Shown here one piece after another: positions 1 to 7,865 of a stretch of 19,115 nt of DNA. Location: positions 1-19,115 of the forward strand of contig CAIUXU010000035.1 of the NCBI GenBank assembly GCA_903903205.1, in the 5' to 3' direction. Origin of the DNA: an uncultured Syntrophobacterales bacterium (GTDB lineage: Bacteria; Desulfobacterota; Syntrophia; Syntrophales; UBA5619). Positions within the stretch are counted from its first letter, which is position 1. Each line of letters starts with the position of its first letter. The notes below the pieces were generated by a model. The model saw only the letters and a program-made list of their open reading frames with translations, did no database searches and was not told where the DNA came from. The translations under genes and the position numbers were made by a program.

Positions 1-1020
1 ACGCTGCGCTCCTTCTGCGACAACAACCCCGTTATCCTCTCCCTCTCCGGCCACATCCACGCGGCCTGCGGCTTTCAGGTCGCGGAGAACACCACTTTTC
101 TGAACCCGTCCAACTTCGGCGAAGTCACCGACATCACCGCGGAGGTTTACGAGGGCGGATTCTTCTATGCCATCGAAATAGAAGAGAACCGGATCGTCAA
201 GGTGATCCTGAAGAAAATCGTCGAGGAGAGGATCTACGATATCGCCGACCACTTTGTACGGAACGGACGGTGGACGGAGCAGGTGATCGATCGTGAGCGG
301 TACGGCGCCTTCCAGCAGCGGCAGAATTTCGATACGAAGGTTCGCAAGTACACCCATATCCCAGAGATCAAGCTCTACAACGAGATCAAGCAGTTCTACC
401 GGATGTTCCAGACCCAGGAAACGGATGAACGGATCGACATGCTGGAACAGGTGGCGCTCCTGATGGAGGACAAGATCGGAGACGACATCGCGATGGATGT
501 TTTGGGCTCGGTGAATATCGGTCTTTCCGAGGAGAGCTCCGACATCGACTTCATCCTCTATTTGCGGTGCGAATCGGGCTGCACAAGCGGCTTTGACCAG
601 TGCGAACGCTACCACCACGCGGAGGCCATGATGCAGGAGATCCTCGGGGCGAGATTCAAGGTGGAGATCCTCGATTGTGTCAATTTGAACCAGGTCGAAA
701 AGAGCATCCGGGAAAAGAACTATGAGTGTGAGACGACACAGCGGTTTGTCAGCTACCGTTCGATCTGCCGCCCCATCAACTACCGGGTGATCGCCCCGAT
801 TGAGGACCTCCTCAATCAGGACATGGACTACCGACAGGAGCTGGAGGGGAGCATCCGCTCCTATTTCCGAATCTTTGTGACCACTTCACAGCACGTCCGT
901 TCTTTCCACAAATACGAGGAGCGGCTGAACGCGGTAGGCATCAAGCTTCCAGAGTCCATGCGGCGCAAGGTCCGTCAGTATCTCAAGGGCAACGAAGAGA
1001 AGGAACAACCCGTAAGTTAG
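1..1020 (+). CDS. Metallophosphoesterase / nucleotidyltransferase two-domain protein, 5' truncated
   Basis: The frame is open from base 1, so the gene starts outside the window; 339 residues are visible. The GTG at 202 is internal and I do not use it as the start. Residues 17-20 read GHIH, the last metal-binding motif of calcineurin-like metallophosphoesterases, followed by an N-P-S strand typical of the end of that fold. After a charged helical linker, residues 169-183 carry a Pol-beta-type nucleotidyltransferase signature: a GS pair, then SSDID with the metal-binding Asp181 and Asp183. A third carboxylate may be Glu223 or Asp225. I infer a soluble enzyme joining a phosphoesterase to a nucleotide-transfer or nucleotide-sensing domain. 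The substrate is unknown. Only the tail of the phosphoesterase is seen, so that half is less certain. The gene converges on gpmA with an 11-base gap and no visible terminator. Confidence 0.72.
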   Translation, partial: TLRSFCDNNPVILSLSGHIHAACGFQVAENTTFLNPSNFGEVTDITAEVYEGGFFYAIEIEENRIVKVILKKIVEERIYDIADHFVRNGRWTEQVIDRERYGAFQQRQNFDTKVRKYTHIPEIKLYNEIKQFYRMFQTQETDERIDMLEQVALLMEDKIGDDIAMDVLGSVNIGLSEESSDIDFILYLRCESGCTSGFDQCERYHHAEAMMQEILGARFKVEILDCVNLNQVEKSIREKNYECETTQRFVSYRSICRPINYRVIAPIEDLLNQDMDYRQELEGSIRSYFRIFVTTSQHVRSFHKYEERLNAVGIKLPESMRRKVRQYLKGNEEKEQPVS

Positions 1021-1031
1021 GGGGCCTCGAT

Positions 1032-1781
1032 TTACTTTTTCCCGGACAATTGGCCCGCCACCGACGCCGTAGCCTTCGCGACGGCCTCCGGATCGCCCAG
1101 GTAGTAGTGGTTCAGGGCGCGAAGGTGGTCGTCCAGTTCGTAGACGAGGGGAACCCCCGTCGGGATGTTCATCTCCGTGATCACATCGTCGGGGATTTTG
1201 TCCAGATACTTCACCAGCGCCCGCATGCTGTTCCCGTGCGCCGCAATCAGGATCCGCTTGCCCGCACGGAGATCCGGGACGATGGTTTCGTGCCAGTAGG
1301 GAAGGACCCGTTCGAGCGTCATCTGGAGCGACTCACACCGCGGCGCCTCCCCGGGCTTGAGATCCGCGTAACGAGGATCCCGCCCCGGAAAACGTTCATC
1401 CGCCTCGTCGAGAATCGGGGGCGGGATGTCATAGCTTCGCCGCCAAATGTGGACCTGCTCCATCCCGTATTTTTCGGCCGTCTCACGTTTGTTCAGCCCC
1501 TGAAGGGCGCCGTAGTGACGTTCATTTAGCCGCCAGGAGCGATAGACGGGAATCCACATCAGATCCATCTCGTCGAGGGTGATCCAGAGCGTCCGGATCG
1601 CGCGCTTGAGGAGCGACGTATGGGCCAGATCAAAGGTGTATCCCCCGTCTCGCAGGAGCTGCCCCGCCTGGTGCGCCTCGCGAACTCCCTGTTCGGTCAG
1701 ATCCACATCGGTCCAGCCCGTAAAACGGTTTTCTAGAGTCCACGCGCTCTCCCCATGACGCAGCATCACAAGACGGATCAT
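1032..1781 (-). CDS. gpmA: 2,3-bisphosphoglycerate-dependent phosphoglycerate mutase
   Basis: This is a cytosolic enzyme interconverting 3- and 2-phosphoglycerate in glycolysis and gluconeogenesis. The protein has 249 residues, the normal size for the cofactor-dependent family. The RHGES motif holds the phosphorylated His9; Arg60, Glu87 (NERHYG) and the second catalytic His182 (AHGNSM) are present. So are the family blocks HYGALQGLNK and WRRSYDIPPP. The ATG overlaps the citE-citF stop codon as ATGA, and a strong GGAGG lies 7 bases upstream inside the preceding gene, so it is probably translationally coupled and transcribed as the last gene of the tct-cit operon. No key residue is missing. A glycolytic enzyme here is unusual and may let carbon from citrate-derived oxaloacetate and PEP move up gluconeogenesis; that role is inference. 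Confidence 0.96.
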   Translation of the reverse strand: MIRLVMLRHGESAWTLENRFTGWTDVDLTEQGVREAHQAGQLLRDGGYTFDLAHTSLLKRAIRTLWITLDEMDLMWIPVYRSWRLNERHYGALQGLNKRETAEKYGMEQVHIWRRSYDIPPPILDEADERFPGRDPRYADLKPGEAPRCESLQMTLERVLPYWHETIVPDLRAGKRILIAAHGNSMRALVKYLDKIPDDVITEMNIPTGVPLVYELDDHLRALNHYYLGDPEAVAKATASVAGQLSGKK

Positions 1782-4252
1782 CTCTCTTTTCCTCCTTTGA
1801 CAAACTTCACTTCCCGCAGCACATCGATCAGCGTTCCGTCGCGGTACTCGATGAGGGCCACGATCTTATCCGTAAAATCGGGTTTGCTGGGCCTCCCGGT
1901 AATGCTGTAAGCCAGATCCCGCAGCTCCTCGATTGTCTTCAGCGGGACTCTTGCCGCCTTCATTTGCGCGATCAAATCCTGCCGCCGGGGATTCACGGCG
2001 GTTCCGTAATCGGTCACAAGGACATCGACCGATTCTCCGGGCGTAGAAACTACGACCACATCGTCCACGACAACGGGAATGCGCCCCCGGATGAGGGGGG
2101 TGGTAATGATGGTGAGTTTCGCACCTGCCGCCGTATCCGCATGGCCCCCCGTGGGGTACTGAAGAATTCCATCCGAGTGGGTGTTGACATTGACGTTGAA
2201 ATGGATGTCAATTTCTGTGGCGCCCAAAACGACGACGTCCAGCAAATTGACCGCCGTTCCGCGGTTATGGGGGTTGGCATAGAAGCCTGCACCGATCTCG
2301 ATGTGGTTGACGTCCTTCAGGAGTGATTTTATAGCGTACTGATCGAAAGCCTGGACGGTCAATATCTTGTGGATGATCCCCTCTTCCAGCAACTTGACCA
2401 TGCTCTCCGTCGTGCCTCCCATGCCGAAGCTGCCGACGATGCCCCGTTTTTTCATCCGTTCGCCCAGGAATTTTGTTACAGCCAGGGAAATCCCGCCGGC
2501 GCCGGTTTGAAAGCGAATTCCGTTGCGAAACACCTCAGCTCCTTCTATGACGCGCACTGCATTTCTGGCAATGTTGAGGTTGACCGTGTCGCTGGTCAGG
2601 CGCAAGGTGTTGGAGACGATTTTGGACGGATCGCCGATATTGTCAACTTTGACGATGGTTCCCACAAACTCCTGGGAGATGCTGATGGGAATCACCGGGG
2701 TCTCTTCCAAATAATCGGTGATGGCGACCGTCTTTTCACTGTAGATGGCGTCTGCCAGCGCATAGGAAAGCGGCCCGCAGGCCGATGGCCCCTTGACGCC
2801 GTTGCAGTTTCCGATGGTGTCGGCGCAGGGCGCTCCGATAAAGGCCGCATCAATGTGCAGATCACCTCTTTCGATCGCGCGCACCCGCCCACCGTGGGAG
2901 CGAATGATCATGGGGCGGTCCATCAAGCCCCGGGAGATGGCCCGCCCCACCTTTCCTCTGGCGCTCCCCCCTTCAATGCAGGTAACGACCCCGTTTTTGA
3001 TGTGTTCGATCAGCGGTTCGTGGACCGAATAGAGAGAGGAAGGTGCGATGGTCATGTTCCTGAACCCCATGGCGGCGATTTCCGCCATGACCATATTGAG
3101 AACCTTGTCCCCTTCCCTGAAATGGTGATGGAAGGAGACGGTCATGCCATCCCGGAGTTCGATCCGCTCGATGGCTTTCCGAAGGGTGGGAACCATACAT
3201 TCGTCGCCGGGATGCAGTATCGTGCCTAGCCTTGGCCCTACGCGTCTCTTGTCCTCTTTGGGGGGTTCGACAAATACTCCGGCATAGGGACGATAGTGCC
3301 TGCCGTCGATTTCCAGGGGCACTTTCCGGCCAACGGCATTGATAACACCATTCGCGTCCGGCATTTGATTTTCTCCGTATACTTCAGGTTCGGGAATCGG
3401 CAGGTCCAGACGTTCAGCAATGCGGATGATCTTTTCAGCCCGCTGGATGATCGGTTTGTCGATCATTTTCCCCTTGACGACGGCCACACCGCTGCCTTTG
3501 CCGCGGGCGATTTCCGCAGCCCTGATCACGTTGACGGCATGCTGGATCTCCGCTTCCGTGGGGGTAAAAACCTCATGAATGATAGCAATCTGGGAGGGGT
3601 GAATGGCCGCGCGGCCGTCAAAACCCATCTGTTTAATGGCCAGGGTGTCGTTGCGCAACCCTTCTTCATCGTTGAAATCCGAAAAAACCGTATCGAGAGC
3701 CTGCACCCCCGCCGCTTTGGCGGCAATGACGAGCATGCTCCGACCCCAAAAAATTTCCCTTCCATCTCTGGTGCGAGTCGCCCCGATATCCTGGGTGAAA
3801 TCTTCGCCGCCAAAAGTGATCGCTTCAACCAGAGGTGACGCGCCAGCTATTTCATAGGCGTGTAGAATCCCCTTCGCCGATTCGATCAACGGCAGGATTG
3901 CCACCCTCTTGGATAAGTTGCTTTGGATGATGGCCTTTTCCACGGCTTGAATATCTTGACAGTTTTCAGATTTGGGGACAACGATCGCATCCGGTCCTGC
4001 CGGAAGCACGGCTGCAAGATCTTCCAGCCCGCAGGTGCTCAGGGGGTTGATTCTCACCATGACCTCGATCTCGCCGAAGTTCAGGGATTTAATCGCATTG
4101 GTCACCAGGAATCGAGCCGAATCCTTTTCGCCCGGGCTCACCGAGTCTTCCAGGTCAAGAATCACCGCATCGGCTCCCAGCAAAAGACCCTTCTGGATCA
4201 TCCGGGGTCGGTTGCCCGGCAGATAGATACGCGAGCGCCTGAGTCTTGCCAT
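1778..4252 (-). CDS. citE-citF: Citrate lyase beta-alpha fusion (CitE-CitF)
   Basis: The single 824-residue frame has no stop between two normally separate subunits. Residues 1 to about 285 are CitE, the citryl lyase of the HpcH/HpaI type: an LPGNRP start, the LDLEDSV block (33-39), MVRIN with Arg67, PLIES with Glu124, and GGEDF with Asp151 as the likely Mg site. A linker of about 20 residues follows. From about 304 to the end is CitF, the citrate:acetyl-ACP transferase, recognisable by HHHFREGDKV, SHGGR, IGNCNGVKGPSACG, FNVNVNTHSDG, GGHADTAAGA and VTDYGTAVNP. Each half is near full length (about 295 and 510 are usual). Together they would convert citrate to oxaloacetate and acetate in the cytosol with CitD. 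The start overlaps the citD stop as TAATG, with GGAGGG upstream. No citC, citX or citG is in the window. Confidence 0.94.
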   Translation of the reverse strand: MARLRRSRIYLPGNRPRMIQKGLLLGADAVILDLEDSVSPGEKDSARFLVTNAIKSLNFGEIEVMVRINPLSTCGLEDLAAVLPAGPDAIVVPKSENCQDIQAVEKAIIQSNLSKRVAILPLIESAKGILHAYEIAGASPLVEAITFGGEDFTQDIGATRTRDGREIFWGRSMLVIAAKAAGVQALDTVFSDFNDEEGLRNDTLAIKQMGFDGRAAIHPSQIAIIHEVFTPTEAEIQHAVNVIRAAEIARGKGSGVAVVKGKMIDKPIIQRAEKIIRIAERLDLPIPEPEVYGENQMPDANGVINAVGRKVPLEIDGRHYRPYAGVFVEPPKEDKRRVGPRLGTILHPGDECMVPTLRKAIERIELRDGMTVSFHHHFREGDKVLNMVMAEIAAMGFRNMTIAPSSLYSVHEPLIEHIKNGVVTCIEGGSARGKVGRAISRGLMDRPMIIRSHGGRVRAIERGDLHIDAAFIGAPCADTIGNCNGVKGPSACGPLSYALADAIYSEKTVAITDYLEETPVIPISISQEFVGTIVKVDNIGDPSKIVSNTLRLTSDTVNLNIARNAVRVIEGAEVFRNGIRFQTGAGGISLAVTKFLGERMKKRGIVGSFGMGGTTESMVKLLEEGIIHKILTVQAFDQYAIKSLLKDVNHIEIGAGFYANPHNRGTAVNLLDVVVLGATEIDIHFNVNVNTHSDGILQYPTGGHADTAAGAKLTIITTPLIRGRIPVVVDDVVVVSTPGESVDVLVTDYGTAVNPRRQDLIAQMKAARVPLKTIEELRDLAYSITGRPSKPDFTDKIVALIEYRDGTLIDVLREVKFVKGGKER

Positions 4253-4545
4253 TATTCGCCCTCCCTGACAGCCCTTTCTATGGCGGTCTGAACCCGGGCC
4301 CGGATCGCATAGTCGAGCGCGCCCTGGTCGCGGATTGTAAGCTTTAGATCTCTAAGGCCGTATCCTTCGACGACTCCGAGAACAGATGAACGGATCTGGT
4401 CACCGAACATCGACATGAGTGTGCTTTCCAGGTCGATTTGGACGCCGCTGTTCTCCTCTGCCGGTGAAATACCGACGAGAACATCACCCCGTTCATCGAG
4501 ACCAGCTTCAGCCTTGCGAAGAATTCTTGCGGATCGAGATGCCAT
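4252..4545 (-). CDS. citD: Citrate lyase gamma subunit (acyl carrier protein), attachment Ser replaced
   Basis: The protein has 97 residues, the normal CitD size. The family blocks MFGDQIRSSVL and DQGALDYAIRARVQTAIERA are clear. In known CitD proteins a serine in AGTLESGD (Ser14 in the enterobacterial protein) carries the phosphoribosyl-dephospho-CoA arm on which acetyl and citryl groups ride. Here the aligned stretch is AGLDERGDVL: Arg19 (codon CGG) takes the serine position, and no Ser lies between residues 6 and 26. The protein may therefore be a structural subunit only, or the prosthetic group may sit on Ser3 or Ser5, or free CoA may be used. It lies 24 bases after tctA and overlaps the next start by one base. 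I am sure of the family but not of carrier function. Confidence 0.88.
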   Translation of the reverse strand: MASRSARILRKAEAGLDERGDVLVGISPAEENSGVQIDLESTLMSMFGDQIRSSVLGVVEGYGLRDLKLTIRDQGALDYAIRARVQTAIERAVREGE

Positions 4546-4569
4546 AGGATGTTCTTTATCCTTTACTTT

Positions 4570-6096
4570 TTAAACCGCGGGCGCCCCGCCGAACATCCGG
4601 CGAACACCGCGTCCGATCTGCGGCCAGTAGGGGTTCGAGATCGCCACGATCGCCAGGAGGAGCAGAAAGAGAGAAATCGGGCGGTTGATGAAGATCATCA
4701 GGCTCCCGTCGGAGATGACCAGCGACTGACGCATCTTCTCTTCCATCAGCTTGCCCAGAACGATGCCCAGGATGACGGGCGCGGCAGGGATATCCAGTCG
4801 CTTCATCAGGTACCCGATCACGCCGAACCCCACCATCAAAAACAGGTCCTGAACACTGTTGTTCACCGTGTAGACACCGAGAAACGAAAACATGATGATG
4901 AACAGCATCAGCAGGTAGAGGGGTATGTCCAGAAGTTTCACCCACATTCCGACCAAAGGCAGGTTCAAGACGAGCAGCATCACATTGCCGATATACATGC
5001 TGGCGATCAGACCCCAGACAAATTCCGGCTGCTGGGTGAACAGCAATGGCCCCGGCTGCAGGCCGATCATCAGCAGGGCGCCCAGCATGATGGCGGTTGT
5101 GCCGCTCCCCGGAATCCCCAGGCAGAGCAGGTGAATCAGAGACCCCCCTGCGGCGGCGTTGTTCGCCGATTCGGGACCCGTAACCCCTTCAATCGCCCCA
5201 TGACCCAACTCGTCGCGGTACTTGCTCGCTTTCTTCTCCAGGCCATAGGAGACGAAGCTGGCCACGGCCGCGCCGGCGCCAGCGATTCCGCCGACGAAGA
5301 AACCGGAAAGCGTGCCGCGGATGCACGACGGGAAAAAGCGCTTCCAGTCCTCCTTGCTCATCCAGAGGCTTCCCTTGATGGTCAGCCTCTCCATGACCGC
5401 CCCCTTCATGTCCGCCATGTTCACAAACACCTCGCACAGGGCGAAGAGCCCGATCGCCACGACCAGAAACTCGAGGCCGTCCATAAGCTCGGGATTGTTG
5501 AACACAAACCGGGGAACTCCGCTCTGGTTGTCGATCCCCATCGTCGCAATCGCCAGACCGAAAAGGGTTGCAAACAGCGCTTTCACGAGCGACCTGCCCG
5601 CCAGACTGGTCACCACGGTGAGGCCCGCCACCATCAGTGAGAAGAATTCCGGCGGCCCAAAATTGAGCGCGATCCCCGCCACCCACGGCCCGAACAGCAT
5701 CAGCATCAGGGTTGCAAAGGTGCCCGCGAAAAACGAACCGATCGCCGCCGCCGCCAACGCCTGACCTGCCCGACCCTTCTTCGCCATCTGGTATCCGTCC
5801 AGGCAGGTCACCACGCTCGAGGACTCGCCCGGCGTGTTCACCAGAATCGAGGTCGTTGATCCACCATACATCGCCCCGTAATAGATCCCGGCCATCAGAA
5901 TGATCGCGGCATTCGGTTTCAGACCAAAGGTGATCGGTATCAAAAGGGCTACCCCCGTCATGGGGCCGATCCCCGGCAGAACGCCTATCAGCGTCCCCAG
6001 GAAAACACCGATGAAACAAAGCAGCAGATTGAATGGCGTCCCCGCCACGCTGAACCCGAGGACCACGTTGCCCCAGAAGTTGCTTAAAAAATCCAT
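4570..6096 (-). CDS. tctA: Tripartite tricarboxylate transporter large permease TctA
   Basis: This is the large, about twelve-helix membrane subunit that forms the transport path of the TTT family, which takes up citrate or other tricarboxylates using an ion gradient and a periplasmic binding protein. The protein has 508 residues, the usual TctA length. Family motifs seen are GVLPGIGPMTG (38-48), YYGAMYGGSTTSILVNTPGE (72-91), and, near residue 300-335, GVTGPESANNAAAGG followed by LCLGIPGSGTTA. GGAGG stands 6 bases before the ATG. It follows tctB after 22 bases and precedes citD by 24, so transport and cleavage are in one transcription unit. That arrangement supports citrate as the substrate, although TTT specificity cannot be read from this subunit. 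Confidence 0.95.
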   Translation of the reverse strand: MDFLSNFWGNVVLGFSVAGTPFNLLLCFIGVFLGTLIGVLPGIGPMTGVALLIPITFGLKPNAAIILMAGIYYGAMYGGSTTSILVNTPGESSSVVTCLDGYQMAKKGRAGQALAAAAIGSFFAGTFATLMLMLFGPWVAGIALNFGPPEFFSLMVAGLTVVTSLAGRSLVKALFATLFGLAIATMGIDNQSGVPRFVFNNPELMDGLEFLVVAIGLFALCEVFVNMADMKGAVMERLTIKGSLWMSKEDWKRFFPSCIRGTLSGFFVGGIAGAGAAVASFVSYGLEKKASKYRDELGHGAIEGVTGPESANNAAAGGSLIHLLCLGIPGSGTTAIMLGALLMIGLQPGPLLFTQQPEFVWGLIASMYIGNVMLLVLNLPLVGMWVKLLDIPLYLLMLFIIMFSFLGVYTVNNSVQDLFLMVGFGVIGYLMKRLDIPAAPVILGIVLGKLMEEKMRQSLVISDGSLMIFINRPISLFLLLLAIVAISNPYWPQIGRGVRRMFGGAPAV

Positions 6097-6118
6097 GCCG
6101 GACCTCCGCTATCTTACG

Positions 6119-6637
6119 TCAATATTCCAAGAACTTCAGTGGGCCCGCCGGAAGCTGAACCCGCAGCAGGATGGTAAAAACATAGTACAGAAAGAAACTC
6201 GATATCACTGCGATCACCCCGTCGCGCACCAGATGACGCCGGTCCAGATAGAGAACACCCGCCATAAACATCAAAAACGTCGATATGGCATAACCGAGGA
6301 TCTCAAAAAAGAAGGCATAGAGAATCATCAAACCCAGGATGAACCCCATCGTCCGGAGATCCGCCTTCTTCTCGATCTTCTCCTCCGCGCCGATGATCAC
6401 CGCCCGTTTTTCGATCTCCTCCTCCGACTCCTGCGCTGTTGCCCCGCCGCGGAACTGCTGCCAGGCATAGACGCAAGCCAGAATCAGCATCGCAAAACCG
6501 ATCGCGATCGGAAAGCCGCCCGGTCCCAACTGCTGTTTGAGAGCCGGCATCGGAATGAGAAAGGCCCCCGTCAGATAGGTTGCGGAAAAAATGATCAAAA
6601 CAATGCTGGCTATACGTTCTTCTCTATTTTCCTTCAT
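6119..6637 (-). CDS. tctB: Tripartite tricarboxylate transporter small permease TctB
   Basis: This is the small membrane subunit of the TTT transporter, 172 residues, with about four hydrophobic segments: one near the N-terminus, one near residue 50 before a charged EEEIEKRA stretch, and two or three in the C-terminal half around GFILGLMILYAFFFEILGYA. I chose the ATG at 6637 (MKENREERIAS). It has GGGAG about 8 bases upstream and starts just before the first helix. The longer reading from 6721 would add 28 residues without sense and run into tctC. TctB proteins are poorly conserved, so the call rests on the helix pattern and the position between tctC and tctA. The charged central loop is probably cytoplasmic. 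Confidence 0.9.
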   Translation of the reverse strand: MKENREERIASIVLIIFSATYLTGAFLIPMPALKQQLGPGGFPIAIGFAMLILACVYAWQQFRGGATAQESEEEIEKRAVIIGAEEKIEKKADLRTMGFILGLMILYAFFFEILGYAISTFLMFMAGVLYLDRRHLVRDGVIAVISSFFLYYVFTILLRVQLPAGPLKFLEY

Positions 6638-6654
6638 ACGATGGCTCCCATATG

Positions 6655-6686
6655 TCCCGGGACCGGAAATACACCCCGGCCCGGGA
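6655..6686 (-). promoter_or_regulatory. Stem-loop in the tctC-tctB gap
   Basis: TCCCGGG (6655-6661) pairs with CCCGGGA (6680-6686). Inside it, CCGG (6663-6666) pairs with CCGG (6676-6679), with one bulged A and a 9-base loop. It lies just after the tctC stop on the transcript and has no U run. A GC-rich hairpin after a binding-protein gene often protects the upstream message, giving more binding protein than permease. That role is inference. Confidence 0.5.
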
Positions 6687-6704
6687 GCACAAATGAATAA
6701 TTTC

Positions 6705-7688
6705 CTACTTTGCAAAACCAAGGTCGGTCATCAGCTCCGAGTATGACTTCTCCTCATCTTTGAGGAACTTCGCGAAACCAGTTGCATCGTCGTAGGCATC
6801 AACCCACTGAAGCTTCTCCAGGGACTCCTTCCAGGTCTTCGTCCCCACCATCTTCTTGATCGTCGTCGCCCAGAAGGCCTGCGCCTCCTTTGACATGCCG
6901 GGGGCTCCGAAAACACCCCGCCATACTTCATACGTGGTGTTGATCCCCATCTCCTTCAGTGTCGGGACATCCTTCAGGGGACCGCCGCTCCGCACGCTTG
7001 AGGTGATCGCCAGCGCCCGGACCGTCCCCGCCTGGATGTGCGACAGAACCTCGCCCGTCCCGCTGGAAACAAAAGACACGTTTCCGCCCAGAAGGGTGGT
7101 CAACGCTTCGCCGCCGCCCGAGAAGGCGACGTACGACAGATCCTTCGCATTGATCCCCGCCAGCTTCGCCACCTTGCAGAACGCCAGGTGGTCCATCGAA
7201 CCCGGGGAAGAGCCACCGGCAAACTTCACGGCGCCGGGATTCTTCTTCACGGCTGCCATCAGATCATTGAATGTCTTGTAGGGAGAATCCGCTTTCACGA
7301 TGAACACCTGATAGTCCGTGATCAGCTTGGCCAACGGCGTCAGTGTCGTATAGCTCTGGGAAAAGGTCTTGTTGATCGTATTGATGATCAACGGCGGCGA
7401 AAACACCACCAGCTCGTTATCATCACCCTTCTTCATGTTGATGTACGCCATGCCGACCGCCCCGCCTCCGCCTGGCTTGTTCAAAACCGACATCGGCTGC
7501 GGATAGAGCTTCTCGATCTCGAGAACGCGGTTGATCGTTCGGGCCATTGCGTCCCATCCGCCGCCCGGATTCGCAGGCGCCACAATCTCCAGTGGCCTGG
7601 ACGGATAAGCCGCCGTTTGGCCGGAGGTGCTGAACCCGATGCAAAGCAAGAGAATCAGCGCAACCACTGTAAAATACTTCTTGTTCAT
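6705..7688 (-). CDS. tctC: Tripartite tricarboxylate transporter substrate-binding protein TctC (Bug family)
   Basis: This periplasmic binding protein captures the carboxylate and delivers it to TctAB. It has 327 residues with a Sec signal peptide: a Lys-containing N-terminus, the hydrophobic stretch VVALILLLCIGF, and a probable cut after the AA before YPSRP. The Bug-family start block YPSRPLEIVAPANPGGGWD is followed by AMARTI, and the typical domain-2 region with VKFAGGSSPGSMDHLA is present. Two ATGs compete. AGGAG is only 1 base before the ATG at 7694 but 7 bases before the one at 7688, so I use 7688. It is the first gene of the operon, which fits the need for excess binding protein. The context with citrate lyase suggests citrate, but the ligand is not proven by sequence. 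Confidence 0.94.
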   Translation of the reverse strand: MNKKYFTVVALILLLCIGFSTSGQTAAYPSRPLEIVAPANPGGGWDAMARTINRVLEIEKLYPQPMSVLNKPGGGGAVGMAYINMKKGDDNELVVFSPPLIINTINKTFSQSYTTLTPLAKLITDYQVFIVKADSPYKTFNDLMAAVKKNPGAVKFAGGSSPGSMDHLAFCKVAKLAGINAKDLSYVAFSGGGEALTTLLGGNVSFVSSGTGEVLSHIQAGTVRALAITSSVRSGGPLKDVPTLKEMGINTTYEVWRGVFGAPGMSKEAQAFWATTIKKMVGTKTWKESLEKLQWVDAYDDATGFAKFLKDEEKSYSELMTDLGFAK

Positions 7689-7745
7689 GTTCATACTCCT
7701 TTCGTTTGTTTGGGTTTATGGAAAAATTTATTTAAGTCCATAGGA

Positions 7746-7774
7746 CACATACGAACCTTGGAACGATATGTCAA
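7746..7774 (-). promoter_or_regulatory. Candidate sigma-70 promoter of the tct-cit operon
   Basis: On the minus strand a perfect TTGACA (-35, bases 7774-7769) is followed after exactly 17 bases by TATGTG (-10, bases 7751-7746, three of six matches). It lies about 60 bases before the tctC start. The -35 is strong and the -10 weak, which would suit a regulated promoter. It sits just downstream of the 7780-7808 hairpin. Confidence 0.42.
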
Positions 7775-7779
7775 GGAGA

Positions 7780-7808
7780 AAGATCACTCCCGAAATGGGA
7801 GTGATCTT
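7780..7808. repeat. Perfect inverted repeat upstream of the tctC promoter
   Basis: AAGATCACTCCC (7780-7791) and GGGAGTGATCTT (7797-7808) are exact complements around the loop GAAAT. The element ends six bases upstream of the candidate -35 box of tctC. On the minus strand it is followed by TTCTCC rather than a full U run, so it is either an operator or a terminator for transcription coming from the other operon's leader. A 12-bp perfect match is unlikely by chance. Confidence 0.6.
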
Positions 7809-7849
7809 CCGGGCGAAATGTTGAAGGAACAGACGTAAGAAAATACCCC

Positions 7850-7865
7850 TTGACAGGGCTGTCAA
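7850..7865. repeat. 16-base palindrome, candidate operator
   Basis: TTGACA (7850-7855), four bases GGGC, then TGTCAA (7860-7865) form a perfect two-fold site suitable for a dimeric regulator. It is in the middle of the divergent control region. It also contains a -35-like hexamer on each strand, but no well-spaced -10 follows on either. Confidence 0.4.

Noticed and set aside
4549..5640. 363-codon open frame on the plus strand
   Set aside because: It is antisense to tctA, whose family motifs are intact. The composition is that of a shadow frame.
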